Below, piece after piece: positions 8,242-20,888 of a DNA stretch of 28,180 bases. Below the pieces are notes generated by a model. The model did no database searches and was not told where the DNA came from. It saw only the letters and a program-made list of their open reading frames with translations. The DNA is taken from NCBI GenBank assembly GCA_003550305.1, contig QKYT01000892.1, positions 13,327 to 41,506 of the forward strand, read 5' to 3'. The position numbers and the translations under genes were made by a program. Each line of letters begins with the position of its first letter. Position 1 is the stretch's first letter. The DNA comes from Glomus cerebriforme (lineage: Eukaryota > Glomeromycota > Glomeromycetes > Glomerales > Glomeraceae).

Positions 8242-9809
8242 AGATTTATAAGACTTGATCTTCAAATTGATGTTATAACATAATCCATTATATATATGTA
8301 CATTTTATAAATTAGTTATTTAGTTTATTCTCTAACCCTATATACAAACATTTTATTGGGGTAAAAGTATTATTTGGCTTGTATTCATTATTAAACTTGT
8401 CTAATAAATTTCATGAATTGCTATATCCTGCGTTAAACATATTTCAAGATTATTATGGACTGCTTGCCTAAGATACAAAGAAACATTTTAACAGGAATTT
8501 TATTCAGAAATTAATACAAATGAATGTAAAAAATTATTATAAAAAGTCAGTTGCTGACAACAAGATTACTACTTCTGCCCAAACTTTCTTAAAGCATTAT
8601 AAAATTTTATTCTATGATTCATAAGTTGTCATTACGTACGAAATATACGTACTTAAATGGCACGTACAGTACGGTAAAGGTATCAATACACCACAAAATG
8701 TGTAGTATATTTTGTGATTAAAGTTATAGTGCTGCCCAAAATTAAGATATTTTATTTTGCTAACTCTGTAAATTATAGTATCAGCCAGAAATGGGCAAAG
8801 AAATAATAGTGGTTTAGTTCCATTTTTTTTTTAAAAAAAAAAAATTATATCGTACATCGGTACGAGAAGGTTTTTTTATTTTAAATTTGTGAAATGGGAT
8901 AATGAATTACCGATATATAGAGTATCAGGTTTGACTGTATAACTGAAATTTCTTTGAAAAAAAAATGAATGATTAATTACCAACAAAGTATAAAAGATAA
9001 AAGATAGAATAACAGTATTATTTTTATATTATAAAACTTTGATATAAATCGCTTTATTCAGAATAATAAGATTTCCATAAGTTTTAGCCGATTGTTAATG
9101 AATTCTGATATGAAAAAATATAGTAAGTTATTCATACAATCAAAATAAAACAGAAATAATAAGTATCCCTACGCTTACTCCAGCCTCATGTATCAGACAA
9201 TGAAATGTGGAAATACCGGATAAATCAGTCATTTGACATTTCAGTTATTACCTAATAACTAACTGGTAACTACGATATCGGGAATCTGCGACAATAAAAA
9301 AAAATATTGGGAATCCAATTTACCCGATACCACAGTTATTCGGCACTTTATGTCGATAATCTAAATAAAATTCAGTTATTAATTGCCTACGCCAGTCAAT
9401 TTCCTATCGACTAACCATCAGAAATCTTTTTATATAATTTTTTTATGAGCGATAACGATAATGTTTGTATGCCATTACGATTTCCAATGATCTCATATAC
9501 AACAAAATTTATTACATCGAAATAAAAATGAATTTGATTTATTTTTTTAAAATATGTAAAGTATTGATTTTTATTGAGACATATATATATATTATATAAT
9601 TATATAAAGAAAATTTTTGGAGAAATATAATACAAAATTAATTTACAGAAAGGGAGAAAGAAATAGGAAAATTTGACTTTAAATCAATTAAAGTCAACCT
9701 TTTTTTATAAAGTAAGGAAACATCTCTTAAAAAAGAACCAGCTTTATCTAGAAGATAATCTAATTTAAATAATTTTTTTAAAAGAAAAATAAAAGAAAAG
9801 AAGAAAGGA
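8242..9809. other. AT-rich intergenic DNA with repeat remnants
   Basis: No convincing coding frame. At 8720-8800 two diverged copies of one unit lie side by side (ttatagtgctgcccaaaatt, then ttatagtatcagccagaaat), separated by ttttgctaactctgta; related pieces occur near 1109, 1274 and 5204. Clustered tacgtac words lie at 8630-8670. An imperfect inverted repeat around 9263-9345 pairs acgatatcggga with acccgataccac in reverse complement. Confidence 0.45.
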
Positions 9810-10295
9810 TTATTGTTCTTCATGAAAAGTTTCACAAATACTATTAGCTTTAACACCCAAACCAAGATATTTAACATTTTCCCAAATTTGTTTATAATTA
9901 TCCACCGTTAGGGTTTCATAAAATTTATCATCATTACCGTCGTATAAATATTCAAGTATAGATTCAAAATGTTGGGGAAAAGGTAAATAAATAGTCACGA
10001 CATCACCATCAGTTAAATCTTTAAAAGCCTCTTGAAAGAAATTTGATTGTAAAATAAGATATATTTTATGAATAAAGAAAGGATTATTATTACAACCATC
10101 AATATGAAGTTCAGTATCAGCCGTTGATTTATTGTTCAAATAAACTGGTCCTAATTTATGTAATTTTTCTATCATATAATTTATTGGAACATCATCACTT
10201 GGTTCACTTAGTTGAACATGACCTTGAAAATCAATATTTTGTAATTCTGGTACAAATTTATCGAGTGTTGCAAATTGTGTTGTTGTCGTCGTCAT
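9810..10295 (-). CDS. BTB/POZ-domain protein (161 aa)
   Basis: An intronless frame of 161 codons from ATG at 10295 (context caaaATG) with a Thr-rich start (MTTTTTQ). Residues about 58-127 match the BTB/POZ pattern: ADTELHIDG, FFIHKIYLILQSNFFQEAF (the usual H-K-x-L-x-x-x-S-x-x-F core), then VVTIYLPFPQHFESILEYLYDG, which is the typical position of the strand and helix before the Y-Y/G turn. A short helical tail follows (YKQIWENVKYLGLGVKANSICETFHEEQ). BTB domains dimerise and often act as adaptors for Cullin-3 ubiquitin ligases or in transcription factors; no Kelch, BACK or zinc finger is present, so partner and role are open. Many such short BTB proteins exist in this fungal group (family knowledge). 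The 5' flank has a long purine tract on the coding strand (about 10370-10404). Confidence 0.85.
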   Translation of the reverse strand: MTTTTTQFATLDKFVPELQNIDFQGHVQLSEPSDDVPINYMIEKLHKLGPVYLNNKSTADTELHIDGCNNNPFFIHKIYLILQSNFFQEAFKDLTDGDVVTIYLPFPQHFESILEYLYDGNDDKFYETLTVDNYKQIWENVKYLGLGVKANSICETFHEEQ

Positions 10296-10381
10296 TTTTG
10301 ATGATTTAATTTTAAAAAGATTTAAAGATTTGGATGTTATTTTTTTTAGTTTTAAACTTTGTTCTTTTCTTTCTTTTCTTA

Positions 10382-10412
<31 letters not shown>

Positions 10413-13149
10413 TTGAATAATAAAGAGAATATTGGTGGAAGCTCGGCATTTAAATATTAAAAAAATCTTAGTTTTTCACCGATAAAATGTAAGTATTATA
10501 TTCTTAGAACAATATTAGGTTAAATGCCGTAAATCACGGGAAACAATATCTAAAGTGGAACAATACATCCAAATATTATACATTATTCAGAAATTCAATG
10601 AAACTAAAAAAAGAAACAATATTATCACATCGTTCCTAATATTAACATTGTTTTAGTTTTGGTGATAGTGACATCTAAGAATTAAGTTTTGTCCTAATTT
10701 GTCACATGATGTCGTGCTTACATATTAAAGTCAAAATGAAATTTATTTCATTTTTAATAGGACAGAAAAAGTAGCGATTTATTAAAAAGTTTTATAATAA
10801 CTCACGCCATGTTTATTTAGAAAATTGATCATTCGGTTTCACGGAATTACATAATATTATAATAAATGATTTGATAATAATATTATATGGTTAGCGAATC
10901 ACAAGGAATACGATACTAAACCATAAACTGAGTTAAGCGATTCATTCAATTTTATTCGATTTTATCACAAGAAACAAAAAAATAAACAAATGACCAAGTT
11001 AAAGTTTTTCTCTGCAAAATGAATACAATGTTATAATCAAAATGTCAACTAATGTACTGTATATATTCTTCATGTTTCCTAATTCACGTTGAAAAACAAT
11101 TTAAGATTCTCTCCTTTTTAGTTTCAGTAAATATTTTTTAACATTTTTAGAAAGTGGTGCGTTTTTTATTTATTTACAATCTTTCTCTGCTAAGATGATC
11201 AAACATAGATATCCTTTAGATCTCTTTACATAAATCTAAATTTAATCTTAAAATCAATCCGCTATTTTTGGATATATTTTTCTTTAAATGATATTTGATT
11301 ATTCTCAAATGGACTGATTCGTCAGCTTTGCGTAAGTTAACTATCATAAGACAATAATGCCTTAAAAATTATTCTATAGTACTGAATATATAAGTATCCA
11401 AGTTTTTCATAAGCTTATATAATACAGTGTAAGTACGTCATTTAACATGATAATATTAATTTAAATACATAAGCAATTGTTAGAATATTTAAGAAATTGT
11501 TATTTCATTCTAATCTATCCAAATCAGTATCAAAAGTTATTATTATTGATAAACAACGTACATCACATGAAACATTATTTGGGTCACACTTAATAATTAT
11601 CTATCAATTACTAAAAACTTTAATACGAAAATTTTTATTTGTTTTTTTCTAAATGTTGCATAAGTGTTTCAGCAGCGCCAAACCTTTTTTTTTTTTAAGT
11701 GAATGTTATTCAAATATTACTCGATAATAAATTGTTTAATATTTTCGATGTTTCGTTACATTTCATTACGCTTCGGATATAAGTTTTAATTAACTGTTTG
11801 AAGAATCTTTTTTTCTTGATGTTTAAAATCAAAGATCCCGAAATAAACCGGTCAATGTGTTTTCATGATATGTCATTATAATGATAAGATATGATCCAGA
11901 AATTTATTTTGATATACAATTTATACAATTCATAATGATTTTACTTTTTATTAAAAAATATATATATGCCCTGTTTCAATTAATAAACAAAAGGTTAAGG
12001 GTTTGTATTACGATTAATTGCATCATAAGCATTATTACGTAGTGATTGAATTTCTGAAATTAAAAATTATCTATTTGAGAAACTATTTGATGATACCAGC
12101 AATATGTAGATTAAGAATTGGCGTGGTTTCAAAAAAGTAAAAAACTTCTGGCAAAAAAATAAATTCGAGATCAGCTAAAATTTAAACAATTAAAAACTAA
12201 TAAAAATCTAAACCTTTTGACAGTTTCAACTCTGAAATCCTAAAACATTAAATTTGACTTTCCAGTTTCGTAGCAACTTTCGGCGATTGTTAATTTAATA
12301 CCATCGGATGTGCATATATAATATTAGTATTGATAACGCACATTCTCAGCCTGAATTAAAATTAAACTTTACACTTCATTATGATATAAAATTTGAAAAC
12401 TTTAGGACTTATATATAAAGTTAAATATATATCATTTATAATTATAGTATATAAAATTATTTCATCTGTTATATCTAATGAATTCATCTTTTTTTTTTTT
12501 TCCCAAAGTTAAAAATTTAAATTTATTAAATTTATTAAACGTAAAATAATATATTGAATTCATTTAACAGCATTTGATAGTCATAAAAGGTTTCGATATA
12601 AGAAACGAATTTCTGATACAAGTTACACACATATGTATTTCGGCAAGAAATTTAACCAGTAAAATTGACCATATTTTAATTAGTCATGTCAATTAATAAC
12701 GTTTAAATGAATTATTCATCATATCTGTCGATTCAAATCAGATAATCATTTGCATTTAAAAAAGTCAATTTTTTTTTTTTAGAAAAAAAAGAATTTACAT
12801 CATTTTTGGATATTTAAAGGACTAATTACCGATATTTCTACTTAAAAAAGAAATTTAATATGTATGTTAAATAAAAATAAATTAATTACATTTGTTTCGC
12901 CTCTTGGAAAGATATTATTTGCGCACCCAAATCATATGATTGTTTATTTTAAGAAGCCACTTTAAAAAAAATAAAAAAAATTACACATATAAAATATAAA
13001 TATATAATATATACGTGTTTTTTTCCACTAGATAAATTTTCTTCTTTACTATCACTATAAATCTTTGAAAAAAAAAAAAATTTTTATCATATTTTTCTAA
13101 AAACAATTTTTTTTTATTTTATATTTATATCATTTTTAAAAGAGAAAAA
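10296..13149. other. AT-rich intergenic DNA, no gene seen
   Basis: About 2.85 kb without a convincing coding frame. It contains a 20-base poly(T) run near 10385-10404, shorter homopolymer runs (11685, 12490, 12770, 13066) and (TA)n-like stretches near 11960 and 12420. The last 100 bp before the HMG gene (poly(A) and poly(T) runs ending aaaagagaaaaa) probably hold its promoter and leader. Confidence 0.45.
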
Positions 13150-13824
13150 ATGCCAAAGTGGTCATTTATTCATGAGAATGGACATTCTCCAATATCTCCA
13201 ATGACTTTACGTAAAAGTATGTACAAGGATTGGAAATCAATTACAGTTCCATTCCCTCCCAAAGTTAATCCAATTGACTTTGTTCAACCACGAAAGGATG
13301 GTAAACCTCGTAAAAGATGTGCCAATTATTTTTTAATATATCGTATTCAATTCGCGGAAGCTTTACGAGCGAGCGGGTACAATACACCATTGATGACAGA
13401 TATTTCCACAATGGCAGGTGATGCATGGAGAAAAGAACCCGAATTTGTTCGTCATTATTATAAAAGAGTTGCAAATGAAGTTAAAAAATTACATGACAAT
13501 TTAGCCAAAGGATCACAATCATTAGAAGATCATGATAATACTATAGAAAAATCTGAAGGATTCTTTCCTTTGCAAGTTAATAAAACATCAAATTTAATGC
13601 AAATGCAACAGTCCAACGATACTTCAATTGATCAAACTTATCAAAATTTCAATGAAATTCCTCAATATATTACAAATACATCCGAATATGATCAACCGAA
13701 TTTAATGGATGAAAATGATTATTCAGGGGGGTATAATAATGTAGTTTTTAATGAATTAACTCTTGGACTTGTTACATCAGAATCAAACAATTTTTACGAT
13801 TATTTCATAGATAGATATTATTAG
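13150..13824 (+). CDS. MATA-HMG-like HMG-box protein 1 (224 aa)
   Basis: Intronless, with ATG in a good context (aaaaaATGCC) and TAG at 13824. Residues about 54-116 form an HMG box of the fungal mating-type A (MATA-HMG) kind: RCANYFLIYRIQFAEAL, then DISTMAGDAWRKEPEFV and HYYKRVANEVKKLH, with the aromatic and Trp core positions kept. Ahead of it lie VPFPPKVNPIDF (33-44), a motif common to all four HMG genes here, and WSFIHE near the N-terminus, shared with the gene at 21737. A GFFPLQ motif after the box is also shared with that gene. The C-terminal half is polar, Asn/Gln-rich and probably disordered. The protein should bind the DNA minor groove in the nucleus and act as a transcription regulator; its targets and any role in mating are unknown. 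Confidence 0.88.
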   Translation: MPKWSFIHENGHSPISPMTLRKSMYKDWKSITVPFPPKVNPIDFVQPRKDGKPRKRCANYFLIYRIQFAEALRASGYNTPLMTDISTMAGDAWRKEPEFVRHYYKRVANEVKKLHDNLAKGSQSLEDHDNTIEKSEGFFPLQVNKTSNLMQMQQSNDTSIDQTYQNFNEIPQYITNTSEYDQPNLMDENDYSGGYNNVVFNELTLGLVTSESNNFYDYFIDRYY

Positions 13825-15541
13825 AAAACTTATTATTTTTACAAAGTTAGAAACAAAATATATATTGTATATATATATAAGGGATGAAAAAAGGTACATT
13901 ATTGAAAGTTTCCTAAAAAAAAAATAGAAATTTCTTGTAAATTATTATATTAGATTCATTTTCTATGACATAAGATATTTTAAAATAAACATTTTATTGT
14001 AACAAAATATAAAGTTAAGCTGTATGTAAAACAAACCGTGTGATACATAAACTTTGAAAAAATTCTCGTATTTTTCTCTTAAACATTTTGTCAAACAATG
14101 AGTCTTAACGGACAAAACTTACAAATTTGAAAAATCATCCGATTTCAATGTTTGGCAAATAATTACAATTATCTTGGCATTCGTTCCTTCCAATAAGATT
14201 TCATTCATTTAAGGCGAGGCCTTTAGAAGTTTTTTTTTTTTTTTTTTTTTTCTATTTAAAATAAAAAATCAAAATTAGAAATTCTGTAAAATCACGTGAT
14301 TTATAATAATTACAATGATATTGTTGAACCAATCATATAACTTTTTACTGCATTTCACCATTTCGGTGATTACTTCAACCCCTGATCTTCAAGAAAAAAT
14401 TCTTTTTAACATTTTTTCGAATTTTACAAATATTGAAGTCTTGAGATCAAAAATTTTGTAAAGTTACAATATTTGCAATATTTGCAATATTTGTTGAATA
14501 TTTACGGTCTTACGCCCGATTTCGTAAATACCGAAATAATTATTTGAGTTTTTGGTTTTTATTTTTTTCTACAATTCCTTTTTTGATTTATGGCGACTAC
14601 AAATAAAAAAAACAAAATCCAAATTCTACATTCCCTTTAAAAAAAAAAAAAAGATATTACATTTGGTTTATCTTTTAGTGTCCTGGACTGGTAAAATAAA
14701 TAACAAATGTCGATATTATTAAACATATACACAAATAAAAAACTTCTAATTGAAATGTTCCATAATTAATGATGCGTAGTAACCAAATTATTTTACAGAT
14801 ATTACATTTATTTAGCAAAAAATAATAATAAATAATAATAACAATATATAAATATTGTTCGGGTAGTAACCAAATAACGAATGCAATTCATTTTGCATCG
14901 GATGACGTTGTTTATTGTTTAATAAACATAATTAAAAATATGTTAAATATGAGTTATACAATTTAGTTGTTCCATTGTGTAAGGTCAACGCGTTACTTAA
15001 AGACTGTGTATACAAAAAAAAATTTTGAAGATATTCATTTTGTTTTATTTTTCAAGTTAATAATTGGATACAATTTCAGATATCGTTAATCTTATCACCG
15101 AGCACCATAAATCTAAAACAATTAAGATATTCTTTTTTTTTAATGAAGATTCTTTGAAAAAGAATCAAACAAGGTGTAATTTAATTAATTAAATGCGAAA
15201 CGATTACTACTCTTACTATTCCCAACAATGAAATGTTTCTTTTTTATGAAATTAGTAACACAGGATGTTGAAAATAGGGAATTTTAAAGAAAGAAAATAT
15301 CTTTTGAAGATTTTAATTCATATTACCAGATTTGGTAAATGAATGGATAAAGAATTGATTTATTTTTATCGAGTTTTTTTTATGACCTATTTTAATCACC
15401 TTTTTCAAATCACAAGCCACAATTACAATACTATTTTAAACTGAAAAGAATTCCTTTTTGTACGACAATATTATTTTAATTTATTTTTGAAAATCTATTC
15501 CTAATCAAGTTAAAAAGAAGTAAAAATATTAAAAAAGATCT
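13825..15541. other. AT-rich intergenic DNA between HMG genes 1 and 2
   Basis: No gene is seen. It holds a 22-base poly(T) tract (about 14230-14251), a short atttgcaat repeat near 14469-14492, a direct repeat gtagtaaccaaat at about 14777 and 14863, and a small hairpin (gattctttgaaaaagaatc, about 15148-15166). The sequence tcacgtga occurs at 14292-14299. Confidence 0.4.
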
Positions 15542-16564
15542 ATGTTTATTTTAAGTGGATCTATAAGTTGTACAATGTTACTTGATTTTTTGAACAACAG
15601 ACGGACTAATATTCCTTTAAATACGCCCCTCAAGCATTTTCGGAGTGTTAATTCCCATTATTTTTTTAAAAAAAATTATATAAAGCTCAAAGTAATGCCT
15701 AAATCTATTTCCATACACATACATAATATCTTTGGGAATAATAATTTACAAAAAATGGATTCCATCAGTCAAAAAATTCCCCTTAATAATTTAAAAGAAC
15801 AACAAAAAACGCGCAAAGTCGTAAACCCACCACCAAATTTGACTTTACATTTTCCACCTCACATCGTTCCTGAGGATTTAATTAATAGCAAAACACGCAA
15901 ACTTCCTTCTAAACCACCAAATGCTTTCTTTATTTATCGTAAAGTTTATACTAAAGAATTAATCGCTCAAAATTTAAGATTTAAGATGACCGATGTCTCT
16001 CCATGGGTCTCAACCTCTTGGAAACTTGAACCTGAAGAAGTTAAGGCTAAATATAAAGAGATTGCAGAAGAAGTTCGAAAAATTTATAAACAAACAAAAC
16101 TTGATACGGCAGATGAATCAGAAACTTCTTCCCCTAATACTTCTCCAAAACTTCAACCTTTACAATCTTTATCAACTCCACCTCTTGACGAAAATAATTT
16201 TTCAAATCTAGAATTGTCCCCAGAATTTTACTTTTACGGTCTTAATACGGGATCTATCGGATCACAAAATCTGATTGAGAATAATGAATTAAATTATTAT
16301 AATAACAACAATCTATTTTCAACATTTACAAATTCTAATAATTTGTTTGAATTATCGTCAAATAATTCCACTTTATGGCAGAATAACCCTGAATTTTGCA
16401 ATTTACCTTCGAATAATTTTGAAAATATAAACACTGAATTGGCATATTCGAAATATTTATTATCATTGCCAAATTCCTCTCCTCAATTTGAAGAACCTTA
16501 TTTTTTTCATGATGATATCAACTTATTTGGATGGAATTATGAACAACACCAACATCAATATTAA
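15542..16564 (+). CDS. MATA-HMG-like HMG-box protein 2 (up to 340 aa)
   Basis: Intronless frame ending in TAA at 16564. The first ATG is at 15542; in-frame ATGs at 15695 and 15755 would give 289 and 269 aa. The longest form is listed because 71 stop-free codons upstream are unusual in such AT-rich DNA, but 15755 has the better start context (aaaaaATGG). HMG box about residues 122-183 of the long form: KPPNAFFIYRKVYTKEL, DVSPWVSTSWKLEPEEVK, YKEIAEEVRKIY. It is preceded by the shared motif FPPHIVPEDL (104-112 region). The tail is Ser/Asn-rich (several NNN runs) and likely disordered. The second helix has Pro-Trp where the sister genes have Arg/Thr-Met or Arg-Trp, a divergence within the box. 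A run of about 19 A follows the stop codon directly. Confidence 0.86.
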   Translation: MFILSGSISCTMLLDFLNNRRTNIPLNTPLKHFRSVNSHYFFKKNYIKLKVMPKSISIHIHNIFGNNNLQKMDSISQKIPLNNLKEQQKTRKVVNPPPNLTLHFPPHIVPEDLINSKTRKLPSKPPNAFFIYRKVYTKELIAQNLRFKMTDVSPWVSTSWKLEPEEVKAKYKEIAEEVRKIYKQTKLDTADESETSSPNTSPKLQPLQSLSTPPLDENNFSNLELSPEFYFYGLNTGSIGSQNLIENNELNYYNNNNLFSTFTNSNNLFELSSNNSTLWQNNPEFCNLPSNNFENINTELAYSKYLLSLPNSSPQFEEPYFFHDDINLFGWNYEQHQHQY

Positions 16565-18475
16565 AAAAAAAAAAAAAAAAAATGAAAACAAAATTAAAGT
16601 TTAAGTATTTTTGTAATATACTATAAGGATTATTTATATTATTATTATATATATATACATATATGTATAACCCATTCATTTTTCTTTTTTTGTAAAATAA
16701 AAAGAATTTTTTTGTAAGTAAATAAAATACAACATATAAGTGATAAATTTCATACGGTAACATGTACAAATAATTAAAATTAGTTAGTCTTAATGTACTG
16801 TACGTAGACAAATAGCTAATATAGGTGATAGTAAATGTGATATGTGGATGTCTAATAAAAGCACTATTATGAATTTATTATATATACTATTTTGATTAAC
16901 TAAGGCGCAGTATTGCGAAAACTTATGATTTAAGCAAATTACAGATAACAAAAAAAAGGGACTAGTTTTTTTGTAGATATGTTAAAATAGGGTTACTATG
17001 ACTTTATTTATGTAAGTAACGTGTTCTTTGCGCGTTAAATTATTTAATAAAATTAATAAAATTAATGTAAGCTTTTTTTAATAAGGAAAAATTTTGATTT
17101 GTTAATTAAAATCTTTTTTTTTTTCTGGGAATAGTTCACAATATTAAATTCTTTATTTTGAGTTTTTGATTGTTAACTTTATAAATAAATTAACTTTCTA
17201 TCAAAATTTAAAACGATTAAAAGATGGTTGAAAATAATATTCGTAGAACGATTTTCAGATTTCAAGGTTAACATTATCAAAGAAATATGATATTTTGTCC
17301 TAAATTTCATGTAATTGTTCGAGTATTGGGAAGAACATGACTTGTTTTTTTAATTTTATCATCGGTAACTTTTTTTTTTTTAAAAAAAGGTTTATGATTA
17401 ATATGATTTCTAATTGATTTCTTCTTTGAAAATTTTATTCTTGAAACAATTATAATAAGTAATTATGAAAATTATATGATTTCGTCGCTAAAATAAGCCG
17501 CAAAAATCGCATCATCAGCCACAGAAATCAATATTTGACGTTGTGTTACCAATTTTGCATCTCGTCAATGAAGTTATCGATAAACAAAGCTGTATAGCAA
17601 TCAACTTCCGAATTCCGAATTTTAATTATAATTCCCAGAATGTATAGTCACAATATAATTGTCATTAAAATGGCGTGGCTCAGATTTTACTATTATTAGT
17701 TTAATTCCGGTACATCAATCTCCCAATCATTTCTTAGTATTTCTTGGTATAACAGATAATGCCATTATATTATTTTTCGGGAATATAAAAGATGCTGAGT
17801 TATTAACTACTTCCTTTGTTATCCATCCATCAGAAAAAAAAAATTCTTTATGGTTTTACAATGTTTGAACTGATTTTACAATGGAAGACTTTGTCTTCTA
17901 ATAAAATCAATAAAATCGCGAAACTGGATTTTATCCTGCTGTAAAAGGTATTCTCTTGTAAATGAGCCCACCTTTTTTATTATTAGAATGTGTCACCTTT
18001 TGACGTCAATCAACTTTGACTTAACTTAAAGAAGCAATAAAAAAAAAAAAAAGGAAAAATGAATCCGGATATCTAAATAATTATATAATTTTTTTTCCAA
18101 AATTTTTCTCCCATTCATTTAATCAATGAAAGTCTTACGTTGGATTGTTTCTATCTTTTCTTTTCTTGAATAAACCAATGATCAAACATAGTAATGATAT
18201 TTCCTTTCACGGGATTAATTATTCTTGTGCCGCGTATTTTCTATTTTTTTTTTTTAATTTGTTCATGTCTTTATTAATATAAATGTGCAACTTATAATGG
18301 ACCCTTTTGTAATAATTAAACAGAAATCAAGATCGAAATTCTACATCTTTTTTTTTATCATTGATGACAAAAAAATAGGACAACAAAAGAATTTTGTCGA
18401 TTAAATCTTTGATCGATTAACAAATTTCAGGACCTTTTTTGGATAATTCTTTTCATTATGCATACTCCGATGAAT

Positions 18476-18713
18476 TCCGAATTTGTAATCGCGTTTACAC
18501 GTGCTCTTTTCATATTCTCTTTATTTAAAGAAAAACAGTATAATCATTAAAAATTATACTTGACCATATGTAATTTATAAACGCCACTTACTATTTATCT
18601 TTAATTAATTTTGCTGTCTAACAATTATGTACTTCGTTTGATTATACTTTCCGAATTCCGTGTTTCGCAAATTTGCAATCGCGTTCTCACGTATATTTTT
18701 TATTTAAAGCAAA
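18476..18713. repeat. Diverged direct duplication, copies about 180 bp apart
   Basis: The stretch from about 18476 (ttccgaatttgtaatcgcgtttacacg) recurs from about 18650 (ttccgaattccgtgtttcgc, then aatttgcaatcgcgttctcacg), both followed by a tttatttaaag word. A related word cluster with gtttcgcaaa and cgcg occurs near 23200-23270. It looks like an old tandem duplication or a dispersed repeat; its function is unknown. Confidence 0.35.
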
Positions 18714-20458
18714 CAATACATTAAAAAAAATTATATTATTTATACAAATAATAAATAATTTATATATGCCAATTTATTTTTATCTGTATATCTATAATAT
18801 ATTAAATGTATTATATATTGTATTGTAAATGTAAATTGTAATTTATATATACATATATATATATTATATGACACAAAGACAAAAATAAGTAGTCTCATTT
18901 GTCGCGTAAAAATTCCAGATCCGGTAAAGTTTCAGCCAATGTAAATAAGACTGAACTTTATTTTTATTTGGTTAACGATTTCCAATTACATACAAGTAAC
19001 AACGCGTTTTAACTTAAATTAATAGAGATAAACGCTTGTTGAATGTTTAAATCTTTTGATTAAATTACATATTATCGGATTGGGGGTAAAAATATCGGTT
19101 TGTATTCTATTAATTATAGTTTTGCCATTAGGACTAATAAAGTAATAGGAGTTAAATATCCGTATCAGGAAATTGGAAAAATATATCAATCTGTTAATCT
19201 GTTTAAAATTCGTACTAATCCACTCTGTCCTTAATCAGTTGAATTAATATTACTGCGGTAGGATTAGTTAATATAATTCACGTGATATTATAATCTTCGG
19301 AAAATAAAAAAAAAGGATCGGACTTTAGAGTAACTTGGTTAACGTAAAGAAATTCGTACATCTTAATTACTTCCAAATAATTAACTGGTTCAAAAATTTT
19401 AATACATTACCGCAAATCATTTTCGTTATTATTATTTAATAAATGAAAATTTCCGTATTTTAATTTTAATATATTAGAAGATAATTAAATCTGCTAGTGC
19501 CAATCCTAATTTGGTAGGTTAAAAAAAGAAATTACCGGAGGGATTTTCGGAATCCATGGTTCGTGTAACATTGTGAAATGGAATCAAAAAGAATTTTTTT
19601 TTTACCTCATGATTTAAAAATTTTCCTAATCTGTAAACAACTGACCGATTTCTCTCTCCGAAATACAATTTTATGAATAAAAAAAATATCAATCATAATT
19701 GAATTATTAATTAATTGTTTTTGAAGTAGAATAACAACAAATGAATATTCACTAGAAAAAAAATAGTGAGATTTTTTTTTGAACGAGTGAGAATTATCAG
19801 GTGAAAATTCTCAAATACTTATACGTATACGGTAATATTGATAATGAAAATTTATAAATTATTAAATTAAGATGACACATTCTGAATTTCTTTCCCCTTT
19901 TTTTTCACCCCCTTTTTTTTTCTTTTTTTAACTCCTTATTAAAAAAAGTCATCCCATCTTTATTTGAAAGATAATGACCAGAAAAATGGTGCATAACATC
20001 CGAAACATCCGAAATTCCTTACATTTAACTTACTCTTTTAAAACTTGTATATTCCGTTTTAAAATTTTTTTATTTAGAATTCCAGTTTTAATCATTCGCA
20101 TGTTTAACATATTATTGTATTTTATTTCAACCAATTGTTTTAAAAATTATTAATAAATTTCATTATAAATCTTTAATATTACCATATTAGGAAATAAAAT
20201 GCGTATCGTAAAACTGCAGATCGAAAATCCTTGATTCACTTCATATATGAATAAAATGTTTATGTATATTTATTTTCCTTTTTATTATTTAGAATCTTAA
20301 ATTCTTATTGTTTTTTTTTTCTACATTAATGATTCGATCACATGATGTTACGGATTAAAAGATTAGGGTACTGACGACGAACTAAAAAAAACGCCAAACA
20401 GTTTATTCGTAAGAAAGGAAGAATTATTAAAAATTAACTGGTTATATAAATAACCCGA

Positions 20459-20479
20459 TTATTATTATTATTATTATTA
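20459..20479. repeat. (ATT)n microsatellite
   Basis: Seven uninterrupted ATT units. Confidence 0.85.
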
Positions 20480-20859
20480 CATTGTATTTTTTTTTTTTGT
20501 TATATTAGAATATTAAAAACTTTAAAAAAAAAGAGTGGAAAATAAAGGAGGATTATTGAAAATTAAAAAAAAAAAAAAATAGGATTAGTATTTACGTAAT
20601 TCGACGATATACCAGCGTCAACAAATATCTAATTGTCTATATGTGGTTTCACATATTAAAAATTAAGATTGAAACTATAAAAAAAAAAATAAAATAAGTA
20701 AAATATTTAACACATAACTCAATTTGTTCACAAAAAGAGTTTAGTATAAAAGTAGTTCTTTCGTGAACCCGTCACATATGTAAAAAGAAAATTACATTAA
20801 ATTAAGGAACCACAAAAGACAAGAAGGTAGGTATATTATGATTTTAATAACATAAAAAA

Positions 20860-20888
20860 ATATATATATATATATGTATATATATAAT
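20860..20888. repeat. (TA)n microsatellite next to HMG gene 3
   Basis: An almost pure TA run with one interruption (gta), lying just beyond the stop codon of the minus-strand HMG gene. Confidence 0.8.

Larger units (their letters stand above)
16565..20888. other. Large AT-rich spacer between HMG genes 2 and 3
   Basis: About 4.3 kb with no convincing gene. It contains a diverged direct repeat (about 18476-18540 and 18650-18713) sharing ttccg, gcaatcgcgt/gtaatcgcgt and cacgt words followed by tttatttaaag, an (ATT)n microsatellite (20459-20479), and a (TA)n run (about 20860-20886). Hairpins include gaagactttgtcttc (about 17884-17898). A 69-codon frame at 17659 was judged non-coding. Confidence 0.45.

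Noticed and set aside
9638..9877. 79-codon minus-strand frame downstream of the BTB gene
   Set aside because: Overlaps the end of the BTB gene in another phase and translates to low-complexity hydrophobic sequence from AT-rich DNA.
10124..10309. Plus-strand frame over the BTB gene
   Set aside because: Antisense shadow of the BTB coding frame.
13265..13474. Minus-strand frame over HMG gene 1
   Set aside because: Antisense shadow of the HMG box.
16518..16811. 97-codon minus-strand frame at the end of HMG gene 2
   Set aside because: Phe/Tyr/Asn low complexity produced by AT-rich sequence, overlapping the HMG gene 3' end; no supporting features.
17460..17520. Hammerhead-ribozyme-like words on the minus strand (ctgatga ... 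cgaaat)
   Set aside because: The bases between the two core words do not form the required stem II, and no matching stems I and III were found.
17659..17868. 69-codon plus-strand frame
   Set aside because: It starts at TTG, has no recognisable domain, no nearby splice partners, and lies in spacer; judged chance, although its composition is slightly less AT-rich.
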